From positions 186,001 through 250,000 of the forward strand of contig CAMJTU010000001.1 of the NCBI GenBank assembly GCA_946408825.1: 64,000 bases of DNA, in the 5' to 3' direction. Below the pieces are notes generated by a model. It ran no database searches, was not told the origin of the DNA, and saw nothing but the letters and a program-made list of their open reading frames with translations. Within the stretch, counting starts at the first letter, position 1; each line of letters opens with the position of its first letter. Positions 54,223 to 62,274 of this stretch are shown here, in pieces. The translations under genes were made by a program, and so were the position numbers. Origin of the DNA: an uncultured Planctomycetaceae bacterium (GTDB lineage Bacteria > Planctomycetota > Planctomycetia > Pirellulales > Thermoguttaceae).

Positions 54223-56427
54223 ATGCAAACGAAGAGATTCAAAGCGTTTGCGTCGGCGCTCGTCGGCGCGTCTGCGATTGGCGTCGGTCTTCTCGCATCG
54301 GCGACGAACGACGTTTACGGTTTTGAAGGCGACGTCGTCTTCGCCGATTTCAACGGAGAAGATTACGGACAGTGGAAGGTCGAAGGCGACGCGTTCGGAA
54401 CGAAGCCCGCGCCCGGAACGCTCGACGGTCAGATGCAAGTCTCCGGCTTCGAAGGCGCCGGGCTCGTCAACTCTTATTACGGCGGCGACAAGACGACGGG
54501 AACGCTGACGTCTCCCGAGTTTGAAATAACGAAACCGTACATAAACTTCCTGATCGGCGGCGGGGGCGTTTCCGGTCTTGCGTTTGATCTAATAATCGAC
54601 GGCAAAGTCGTTCGGCACGCGACGGGACCGAACGTCAATCCCGGCGGTTCGGAAGCGCTCGATTGGGAAACTTGGGACGTTTCCGATCTTCAAGGGAAAA
54701 AAGCGTTATTCCGCGTCGTCGATTCCGCGACGGGCGGCTGGGGTCATATCAACGTCGACGAGATTACGTTCAGCGCGAAGAGACGCGCGGGAATGGTTCA
54801 CATGCGAGAGGTTGTCGTCGAGGAACGTTTTCTACTTTTCTCGCAGAAACTGTCGCGTCCGCAAAACTGGGTTCGTATTGAGGTCGACGGCGAGGTCGTC
54901 CGTGAATTTCTCGCTAGGCTCGCGCTCGAGACCGACGAAAAAGGTCCCGTCGACTATGACGCTTGCGTCGATATGACGCCGTATCTCGGCAAGAAATGCC
55001 GTTTTATCGTCGAAAAAGCGGACGAAGAGACCGCGTTCGCGCCCCTTCGTTTTTCCTCCGAACTTTACGGCGGCGCGGACGCGTATCATGAGAAATACCG
55101 TCCGCAGTTCCATTTCTCGCCCCGCTTCGGATGGACGAACGACCCCAACGGACTCGTCCTCTACAACGGCGTCTACCATCTCTTCTATCAGCATAATCCC
55201 TTCGACGTCGTCTGGGGCAATATGACGTGGGGACACGCGACGAGCTCCGACCTTCTGCACTGGGAAGAGCAGGGCGACGCGCTCTACCCCGATCGTCTCG
55301 GCACGATGTTCTCCGGGAGCGGCGCGGTCGATTTCGACAATACGACAGGGTTCCAGACCGATCCGAATCTCCCGCCCCTCGTCCTCATGTACACCGCGAA
55401 CGGTCCAAATATGCGTTACGGCGAGCCCGCGTCTCAGAACCTCGCGTATTCCGTCGACGGCGGTAAAACGTTCGTGAAATATGAAGGCAATCCGACGATC
55501 CCGCACATAATCGGCGGCAATCGCGACCCGAAAATCTTCTGGCATAAGCCGTCGAATCAGTGGGTCGTCGCGCTCTATCTCGACGGAGAGGATTACGCGC
55601 TCTTTGGGTCGAAAGACCTCAAGAAGTGGGAAGAACTCTGCAAAATTGAAAAGCTCGGATGTTCCGAATGTCCCGATATTTTTGAGCTTCCCGTCGACGG
55701 CGACGAGAACAACAAGCTCTGGGTCTTCTGGGGCGGCGACGGTCGCTATCTGCTCGGCAAATTCGACGGCAAGACGTTCGAGCGCGTCTCTGAACCGCTT
55801 CAAGCGAAATGGGGCGGAAACGACTACGCCGCGCAGTCTTATTCCGACACGCCGGGACGCCGGATTCAGTTCTCATGGATGAACGGCGGGTCTTACCCGG
55901 GGATGCCCTTCAACCAGCAGTTTACGGTTCCGCGCGAACTGACGCTTCGCACGACTTCGGAAGGCGTTCGGCTTTGCATTAATCCGGTCGTCGAGCTCGA
56001 GTCGCTTCGCGGCGACGAATTGAACCTCAAACCGAGCTCTAAACCTCGCTCTACGGAAGACTTTGCGGAATTTGTACTAACCGAGGGCGAGCCTCGCGAT
56101 TACAACCTTCTCGATTACGAAGTCGTATTTCAACCGGGCGACGGCGTCGCCGTTATTGAGGCGCGAGGGCACAGAATAGAGGTCGATCCCGACGCGAAAA
56201 CGGTAACTTACGACGGCGTCGTCGCGCCTCTTGAACGCGTCGGCGAATTCGTAAAGTTGCGCGTTCTTCTCGACGTCACGTCCATCGAAATCTTTATCTG
56301 CGACGGTTCCTCTCAAATTTCGAAGTGCTTTGTTCCTGAGGACGAGAACGACGCTCCCATCTTACGCGTTAAAAACGTCAAAGGCGTCGGCGTCGTGTGC
56401 TTCCCGATGAAGAGCGTCTGGAACTGA
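54223..56427 (+). CDS. Secreted GH32 fructan hydrolase (levanase/inulinase type)
   Basis: 734 residues with a Sec signal peptide (about 1-30). An N-terminal beta-sandwich module (about 35-285, FNGEDYGQWKVEGDAFG, PGTLDGQMQVSGFEGAG) of the kind found in levanases precedes the five-bladed GH32 propeller. Catalytic residues are intact: nucleophile D307 in WTNDPNG, transition-state stabiliser D435 in NRDPK, and acid/base E482 in SECPD. A C-terminal sandwich (about 610-734) completes the family plan. It should release fructose from beta-fructans outside the cytoplasm; no transporter or fructokinase is adjacent. Confidence 0.92.
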   Translation: MQTKRFKAFASALVGASAIGVGLLASATNDVYGFEGDVVFADFNGEDYGQWKVEGDAFGTKPAPGTLDGQMQVSGFEGAGLVNSYYGGDKTTGTLTSPEFEITKPYINFLIGGGGVSGLAFDLIIDGKVVRHATGPNVNPGGSEALDWETWDVSDLQGKKALFRVVDSATGGWGHINVDEITFSAKRRAGMVHMREVVVEERFLLFSQKLSRPQNWVRIEVDGEVVREFLARLALETDEKGPVDYDACVDMTPYLGKKCRFIVEKADEETAFAPLRFSSELYGGADAYHEKYRPQFHFSPRFGWTNDPNGLVLYNGVYHLFYQHNPFDVVWGNMTWGHATSSDLLHWEEQGDALYPDRLGTMFSGSGAVDFDNTTGFQTDPNLPPLVLMYTANGPNMRYGEPASQNLAYSVDGGKTFVKYEGNPTIPHIIGGNRDPKIFWHKPSNQWVVALYLDGEDYALFGSKDLKKWEELCKIEKLGCSECPDIFELPVDGDENNKLWVFWGGDGRYLLGKFDGKTFERVSEPLQAKWGGNDYAAQSYSDTPGRRIQFSWMNGGSYPGMPFNQQFTVPRELTLRTTSEGVRLCINPVVELESLRGDELNLKPSSKPRSTEDFAEFVLTEGEPRDYNLLDYEVVFQPGDGVAVIEARGHRIEVDPDAKTVTYDGVVAPLERVGEFVKLRVLLDVTSIEIFICDGSSQISKCFVPEDENDAPILRVKNVKGVGVVCFPMKSVWN

Positions 56428-56463
56428 AGCGGCTTGACGACGTTTCAGAGGTTTGAAAATGAA

Positions 56464-56497
56464 AACGGGCGCGGTCTTCCATGAGATCGCGCCCGTT
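56464..56497. terminator. Hairpin between convergent genes
   Basis: AACGGGCGCG (56464-56473) pairs perfectly with 56488-56497, with further inner pairing. It lies 37 bases past the GH32 stop and 22 bases past the opposite gene; the T-richer side serves the minus-strand gene. Confidence 0.7.
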
Positions 56498-56518
56498 GCT
56501 CATCACGTTGCGGCAAAG

Positions 56519-57619
56519 TCATTCGTCGTCGACTTCGACGTCGAGGATCGGAACGACGCCCCTCGACGCGAGGAATTTGCCGACCATGAAGTCGGAAATG
56601 AGATTGCGTCCGAGAATCGAACGGATCGCAGGGCGCGCCGACGTCGAAGCGTAGAACACGTACTGCTCGTTTCCCAGTTGAAGACGCCGTCCCCACGCGT
56701 CGTCGTCTTTTGCGGGCGCCATGTTTTCGCCGACGGTCAGCGGACGCCAAGAACAAGGTCGCGCGGCGCGTCGAACGTTGAAATCGAAGAGAAGGGGCGA
56801 GAAAAGAGACGCGCCCGAAGACTGCGCCGTCAGTTCGAGTCCGGCCTGCGACGCGTTCGCGTCGAACTCGCCTCGCGACGCGTCCGCGCGCCATTCCGGC
56901 AACGCGAGAGGAAACGCGCGCGCGAGAACGACCTCGCGACCTTGCGGAGTCGGCGCGCCGTCAATTTCCGCGAGAAGCGCCTCTTCTTCCGAACGCGGTT
57001 TTGTTCTTGTCTTAGGTTGCGCCGAAGGTTTCATAGGTTCGAAAACGTTTGTCGCGAGGACGATTTCTCGCGCATCCGCGTCGTTTTTCGCGAACGTTTC
57101 GACGGCGAGAGAGAGCGTCGTCCGGCAGATTCTCGGGGCGGGCGCGACGCGTTCTCGAGGGGCGGGGACGAGTTCGTCGGCGAGCAGGAGAAGCGACTCG
57201 TTGTACGAGAGAAAAACGCGGCGCGTCAGCCGCCGACCGCCCTCGAGCGCGATCGAACGCTCGCAGAACGCGTACGCTTTCGACGGGTCGACGCAAGTCG
57301 TTTCCCACGCGCTTTGCGGTTCGAGCCGCCGCCCGTCGACCGTTAGTTCGACGCGCCAGATTCCCTCGAGAATCGGACGCCCGTTGGAGCAGAGCGAAAT
57401 TTGCGCGTCGAGTTGCGAGGACGGGTCGCTTTCCGACGCGTCCGGGAACGCCAGTAGAAATTCGACGCCTTTTTCGACCCCGTCGGCGTCGGCGAAGAGG
57501 CAGAAACGCTCGTTTTGCGCGAAACGCGAACGCTCGGCGCCGTCGGAATTTTCGGCGCGCAGCGCGTCGAGCGCGACGTCGCGAAAGGTCTGGGTTTTAC
57601 CCCCTGATTGTTGCGACAT
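56519..57619 (-). CDS. Unrecognised 366-residue protein
   Basis: No family was recognised. There is no signal peptide or membrane segment. The sequence is rich in predicted beta strands in the first 200 residues (FCLFADADGVEKGVEFLLAF, ISLCSNGRPILEGIWRVELTVDGRRLE, SIALEGGRRLTRRVFLSYNESLLLLADEL), suggesting a beta-sandwich. A Pro/Lys/Glu linker (about 210-235) follows, then a second strand-rich part with FSPLLFDFNVRRAARPCSWRPLTV and NEQYVFYASTSARPAIRSILGRNLISDFMVGKF. The end is acidic (DVEVDDE). It could bind or modify carbohydrates, but nothing proves it. Codon use matches neighbours. Confidence 0.65.
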   Translation of the reverse strand: MSQQSGGKTQTFRDVALDALRAENSDGAERSRFAQNERFCLFADADGVEKGVEFLLAFPDASESDPSSQLDAQISLCSNGRPILEGIWRVELTVDGRRLEPQSAWETTCVDPSKAYAFCERSIALEGGRRLTRRVFLSYNESLLLLADELVPAPRERVAPAPRICRTTLSLAVETFAKNDADAREIVLATNVFEPMKPSAQPKTRTKPRSEEEALLAEIDGAPTPQGREVVLARAFPLALPEWRADASRGEFDANASQAGLELTAQSSGASLFSPLLFDFNVRRAARPCSWRPLTVGENMAPAKDDDAWGRRLQLGNEQYVFYASTSARPAIRSILGRNLISDFMVGKFLASRGVVPILDVEVDDE

Positions 57620-57727
57620 GGTTAAACCTTGCGGAAGGGAAGGGACGACGCGAACGAGTCGTCAAACAACATCCGTTATTGTACCCCTTGTTTTGCCCGT
57701 CGAAAAGCCCGGACTCCCGTCAAGCGC

Positions 57728-57756
57728 TTGCATTTTGACGGCGCGCGCTGTATACT
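57728..57756 (+). promoter_or_regulatory. Promoter for hemL
   Basis: TTGCAT (57728-57733), 17 bases, TATACT (57751-57756), 80 bases before the start codon. It lies in the 217-base divergent gap 57620-57836. Confidence 0.7.
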
Positions 57757-57836
57757 GACGCGCGCTGAGGAACGCTCGGTTTGCGCGTTTTGCGTTCCCT
57801 TTCGGCGCGTTTATTATAGGTTGCGAGGTCGGATCG

Positions 57837-59132
57837 ATGAATCGAGACAAAAGTCGTGAAATATTCGAAAAAGCGTTGACTTTGATTCCCGGGGGCGTCA
57901 ACAGTCCCGCGCGCGCGTTCGGCGGCGTCGGCGGATCGCCGGTCGTTTTTGAACGCGCGGAAGGCGCGTGGATGATCGACGTCGACGGAAACCGCTATAT
58001 CGACTACGTTCTCTCTTGGGGGCCGATGATTCTCGGGCACTGCGATTCTCGCGTGACGGAAGCGCTTCACGCCGCGGTCGATCATGGGACGAGCTTCGGC
58101 GCCCCGACGCTCGCGGAAAATACGATCGCCGAACTCATAATCGAACTCGTTCCGTCGATCGAACGCGTTCGACTCGTCAACTCCGGCACGGAAGCGACGA
58201 TGAGCGCGATTCGGCTCGCGCGAGGGTATACGGGACGCGACAAGATCGTCAAATTCGTCGGGTGCTATCACGGTCACGTCGACAGCCTTCTCGTCGCGGC
58301 GGGGAGCGCGGCTGCGACGCTCGCGGTTCCGAACTCGCCGGGCGTGACGGCGGGCGCGTCGAAAGACACGATTCTGCTGGAATACAACGACGTCGAAGGC
58401 GTTCGCCGCGCGTTTGCGGAATTCGGCTCGGAAATCGCGTGCGTTATCGTCGAGCCGGTCGCGGGCAACATGGGGTGCGTTCCGGGGACGCTCGAATTTT
58501 TGCGGGCTCTACGCGACGAGACGCGCAAATCGGGCGCGCTTCTTATTTTCGACGAGGTGATGTCGGGTTTTCGCGTCGCTCGAGGCGGCGTCCAGGAGCG
58601 CGTCGGGATAACGCCCGATTTAACGACGCTCGGCAAAATCGTCGGCGGCGGTCTGCCCGTGGGCGCGTACGGCGGCAAGAAGGAGATTATGGATTGCGTT
58701 TCGCCGGTCGGCAAGGTCTATCAGGCGGGGACGCTCAGCGGCAACCCGTTGGCGACGGCGGCGGGAATCGCGACGCTCAAAGTCTTGAAAGACGAGCCGG
58801 AGCTCTATTCTCAAATCGAAGCGACGACGACGCGCCTCGCCGACGGAATCGACGCGGCGGCGAAAGCGTCGGGCGTCAAGGCGGTCGTTCAACACGTCGG
58901 CGGGATGGCGACGATCTTTTTCCTCGGAGAAGAGGACGACGCCGTTCGAGACTGGCCTTCCGCCGATCGTTGCGACCGCGCCAAGTTCGCGAAATTCTTC
59001 TGGAGCATGCTCGATTCGGGCGTCTATCTTCCGTGCAGTCAGTTTGAAACGATGTTTACGAGCGTCGTTCATACGGACGCGATTATCGACGAAACTGTCG
59101 CCGCCGCCGAAAAGGCGTTCCGGTCGTTGTAA
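57837..59132 (+). CDS. hemL: Glutamate-1-semialdehyde 2,1-aminomutase
   Basis: Converts glutamate-1-semialdehyde to 5-aminolevulinate, the C5 route to heme. The 431-residue PLP enzyme has the family start GGVNSPARAFGGVGGSP, NSGTEATMSAIRLARGYTGRDKI, YHGHVDS, the cofactor Asp D239 in IFDEVMSGFRV, and Schiff-base K267 in LGKIVGGGLPVGAYGG, then GTLSGNPLA. Length is normal. Heme supply is relevant to the c-type cytochromes elsewhere in the window, though the gene is not linked to them. Confidence 0.96.
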   Translation: MNRDKSREIFEKALTLIPGGVNSPARAFGGVGGSPVVFERAEGAWMIDVDGNRYIDYVLSWGPMILGHCDSRVTEALHAAVDHGTSFGAPTLAENTIAELIIELVPSIERVRLVNSGTEATMSAIRLARGYTGRDKIVKFVGCYHGHVDSLLVAAGSAAATLAVPNSPGVTAGASKDTILLEYNDVEGVRRAFAEFGSEIACVIVEPVAGNMGCVPGTLEFLRALRDETRKSGALLIFDEVMSGFRVARGGVQERVGITPDLTTLGKIVGGGLPVGAYGGKKEIMDCVSPVGKVYQAGTLSGNPLATAAGIATLKVLKDEPELYSQIEATTTRLADGIDAAAKASGVKAVVQHVGGMATIFFLGEEDDAVRDWPSADRCDRAKFAKFFWSMLDSGVYLPCSQFETMFTSVVHTDAIIDETVAAAEKAFRSL

Positions 59133-59164
59133 TCTATATGCGTTTCGCGAAAGGGTAAGCCGTT

Positions 59165-59917
59165 ATGAGTAACGTCGCCGTTCAAAACGCGTCTCCCGCG
59201 CCGAAAAGTCGTGTCGGCGACGCGCTCGTTCTGCTCTTTACGCTCTTCTATCCGACGGTTCTCACGTTCCTGTACTTCGTCATCGGCAAGGGGCTCGAGC
59301 CGGGAGTGTCGAAGCTCTGTTACGTCGTCGGCAAGTCGATACAGTTTGCGTTTCCCGTTCTTTACACGGCGTTCGTCTTGAAAGAACGCTGGTTCATGCG
59401 ACGCTTTAATTTTCGCGGGGTTACGACGGGATTCTGCTTCGGGCTTGCGGTCGCGCTCGTGATTTTTTTCGTCGGTCGTCACGGCATGACGTCGGGCGGA
59501 TCGTACGCGCCCCTTTTTGAGCGGCTCCGCAGCGAACTTGTAGCGCGTCTTGAGGACGCGGGGATGGCGACGTTGGGGGCGTACACGTTCCTCTTTTTCT
59601 TCTATTCGATCTTCCATTCGGGACTCGAAGAATACTACTGGCGTTGGTTTGCGTTCGGACGGCTCGCGAAAGGTCGGTCGTGGTTGCGCGCCGCGTTGAT
59701 AACGAACGGGTGCTTCATGCTCCATCATATCGTCCTGCTGGGCGTGTATTTTGGCTACGGACATTTCCTGACGTGGTTCTGCTCCTTCGGCGTCGCGGTC
59801 GGCGGGTTCGTGTGGCAGACGATATATCGCCGTTCCGATTCCGTTTACGGCGGATGGATTAGTCATGGACTTATCGACGCGGGAATCTTTGCGCTCGGGT
59901 TTTATATGCTTCCCTGA
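59165..59917 (+). CDS. CPBP-family intramembrane protease
   Basis: 250 residues with six to eight hydrophobic helices. The CPBP (Abi/CAAX-type) signature is present: the glutamate pair in LEEYYWRW (E155, E156, R160), the helix around H187/H188 in MLHHIVLLGVYFG, and a final GGWISHGLID. These membrane metalloproteases cleave within or near the membrane; the target is unknown. It begins 32 bases after hemL and probably shares its transcript. Confidence 0.8.
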   Translation: MSNVAVQNASPAPKSRVGDALVLLFTLFYPTVLTFLYFVIGKGLEPGVSKLCYVVGKSIQFAFPVLYTAFVLKERWFMRRFNFRGVTTGFCFGLAVALVIFFVGRHGMTSGGSYAPLFERLRSELVARLEDAGMATLGAYTFLFFFYSIFHSGLEEYYWRWFAFGRLAKGRSWLRAALITNGCFMLHHIVLLGVYFGYGHFLTWFCSFGVAVGGFVWQTIYRRSDSVYGGWISHGLIDAGIFALGFYMLP

Positions 59918-59959
59918 CGGGACTGCGTCGCGGTTGGGTTTTCCGACGAGAGGTAATTT

Positions 59960-62170
59960 ATGGCGATCGACGATTTACAACGCTCAAAAGACGTCGCTCT
60001 AAAGCGCGGGAGCCTCGGGATCGCGCTCTTTGAGATTCTTCTGATTTTTGTCGTTTTCGTGTTCTACGGCGCGTGGCCGACGCCCGACGTTAACGAACAA
60101 TATTACGTTGGAAAGGCGATTCACTTCTGGAACCCGTCGTGGTTGAGCGCCGATCCGTTCCTCAACACGCCCGACTCGCACTGGCTCTTTTACGCGACCT
60201 TCGGACTTCTCTCGTTCCTGTTTTCGCAGAACGTTCTCGTCTGGGTCGGTCGAGTTCTTGTCTGGCTTTTCACCGCCTGCGCGTGGCGACGTTTGAGTCG
60301 CGCGTTGATCCCGATTGATTTCGTTTCCGTTCTGACGGCGACGGCGTTTGCGTTTTATCTTGAGTCCTTTCATCTTGCGGGCGAATGGATTATCGGAGGC
60401 GTCGAAGGAAAAAGCCTTGCGTTTCCCTTCGTTTTCTGGGGACTGGCCTGCTGTCTTGAGGGGAAATACAATCGCGGGTGGATTCTCCTGGGACTCGGTT
60501 CGGCGTTTCATCCGCTCGTCGGCGGCTGGACGGTTTTGGCGTGTCTCGTCGCGTGGGCGCTCGACGCGCACTGGCGCTACGGCGCGTCTCTCAAGGCGCG
60601 TCGCGCAGGAAACGACGAAACCCGCCGAACGTTGGGCAAACGTTTCGCGAACCGTTTGGGCGCTTTTGTCAAAGAATTGCTCGCGACGGCGCCGGGGCTG
60701 ATCGCCGGGGGCGCGATTTCGCTCCTCGGCGTGATTCCCGCGCTGAAGCTCGACGCGGGCGCGTCCGCCGAAACGATTCGCGAATCGCGGCGTATCTACG
60801 TGTTTGAACGCCTACAACACCATCTCGTCGCTTCCTCTCTCCCGTGGACTTTTCTGACCCGATTTGCGCTCATGACCCTTGTCGTCGCGGCGCTTGCGAC
60901 GCTCGGCGCGTATCTTCTCAAAGGGCTCCGCGAAGAACGCGAATCGCGTTCAAAAGAGAACGGCGATCTTCAAGGAGTTCAAATCGCCGCCGTAACCGAT
61001 TCGCGTTTTGCGCGACTCGGCGCCTTCGTCTTTGCCGCGACGCTTTTCGCGCTTGTAGGCGCGGCGTTCGATTGGGGAAGCAAATATCTCGCCTCGACAG
61101 GACGAATCGCCGACCCTGAGGTCGTCGCCGGCGTACTCCGCTATTACTGGTATCGTCTTTCCGACTGGGCGGTTCCGTTTGGATTGGTTTTCTTCGCGAC
61201 GCGTCTGGGGCTAGAAGTCGCTCGCGAACTTAGGGCGCGCGTTCGGGACGAGGGGTTTTCGCACGTCGTTTTCGTCGCGTCGGCGTTATTTACGCTCCTT
61301 GTCGGCGCGGCGGGCTACTGGGGACTGCGTTTCTTCTTCTTCCGCCGCGCCGTAGCGGTTGCGCGTGCGAGCGCCGTCGGCGGTCTTGTTCCGTTGCCGA
61401 AGCCTACCGAAGCCGTTTCCTTTATGGCGTTAATCGCGGCGCTGGGACTCGTGCTCCTTTTCAGCGGGACTTTTGCCGCGTGGCGACGGCTCCGTAAAAC
61501 GTCGAAGGAAATCGGAGCGCCACGACGTTGTTTTTCGGCGACGTTTCTAACGTGTCTTTCCGTTTGGCTGACGTTGATCGTCGTCGCCGCGCCTTGCTGG
61601 CGGCTGTGCTATTACGTCGATCTTCGTGGAACGAAGGTTATTCCGCGAAGCGCGCCGCCGAAAGAGTCGATTGCCGACGGATGGATCGACGCTTGCCGCT
61701 GGGTTCGCGACAATACGCCGGAGGACGCGATTTTTCTCGTTCCGCGCGGGTGCGAGTCCTTCAAATGGCACGCGCGACGCGCAGAGGCGGGGAACTGGAA
61801 GGAAATCCCGCAGGACGCGAACTCGATCGTCGAATGGAGTCGTAAAATGGAGCGTTTTTACGCAAACCCCGGCGATCCTGAAGGTTCGCCGACGCGTTGG
61901 AATCAAGCGCTAAATGTCGTTTTCCTCAACAAAGGACGCGAGCGCGTCCTTAAAGAAAGCGCCGAGGACGGTTATCATTACGCGATTGTCGAGACGCCCC
62001 CGTACACGATCTTTACCGTTCCCGAAGCGTTGCGGCGATGGCAGGAATTCGTCGACCATGACCGCGTTTACGAGAATACGCAGTTCGTCGTTTTAAAACT
62101 CCACGATCCGCCGAGCGTCGCCGCGCAAAAAACGTTCGACGCCGACGAGAAAGCTCCCTCCAAAGATTAG
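59960..62170 (+). CDS. Large polytopic membrane protein
   Basis: 736 residues. GAGAGG six bases before the ATG supports the start. About ten hydrophobic helices span roughly residues 20-530, with a periplasmic-looking motif PDVNEQYYVGKAIHFWNPSWLSADPFLN after the first one and GGVEGKSLAFPFVFWGLACCLEGKY later. This plan recalls GT-C-type glycosyltransferases or EpsG-like proteins (acidic motif after helix one), but no defined family is claimed. The last 190 residues are soluble (WIDACRWVRDNTPEDAIFLVPRGCESFKWHARR...) and probably face the periplasm. It follows the protease gene by 42 bases. Confidence 0.7.
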   Translation: MAIDDLQRSKDVALKRGSLGIALFEILLIFVVFVFYGAWPTPDVNEQYYVGKAIHFWNPSWLSADPFLNTPDSHWLFYATFGLLSFLFSQNVLVWVGRVLVWLFTACAWRRLSRALIPIDFVSVLTATAFAFYLESFHLAGEWIIGGVEGKSLAFPFVFWGLACCLEGKYNRGWILLGLGSAFHPLVGGWTVLACLVAWALDAHWRYGASLKARRAGNDETRRTLGKRFANRLGAFVKELLATAPGLIAGGAISLLGVIPALKLDAGASAETIRESRRIYVFERLQHHLVASSLPWTFLTRFALMTLVVAALATLGAYLLKGLREERESRSKENGDLQGVQIAAVTDSRFARLGAFVFAATLFALVGAAFDWGSKYLASTGRIADPEVVAGVLRYYWYRLSDWAVPFGLVFFATRLGLEVARELRARVRDEGFSHVVFVASALFTLLVGAAGYWGLRFFFFRRAVAVARASAVGGLVPLPKPTEAVSFMALIAALGLVLLFSGTFAAWRRLRKTSKEIGAPRRCFSATFLTCLSVWLTLIVVAAPCWRLCYYVDLRGTKVIPRSAPPKESIADGWIDACRWVRDNTPEDAIFLVPRGCESFKWHARRAEAGNWKEIPQDANSIVEWSRKMERFYANPGDPEGSPTRWNQALNVVFLNKGRERVLKESAEDGYHYAIVETPPYTIFTVPEALRRWQEFVDHDRVYENTQFVVLKLHDPPSVAAQKTFDADEKAPSKD

Positions 62171-62200
62171 AGACGGGACGCCGTTACGCGCGACTCCATG

Positions 62201-62250
62201 AAAAAATCGGAAAACGCCGGAACGAACGTTTTCCGATTTTTTTTTTACAG
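62201..62250. terminator. Bidirectional terminator between convergent genes
   Basis: A 16-base perfect stem (AAAAAATCGGAAAACG, 62201-62216, with 62227-62242) and a T-run. It serves the membrane-protein gene (plus) and the glycosidase gene (minus). Confidence 0.9.
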
Positions 62251-62274
62251 ACGGAATCAACGGACGATTTCGCG

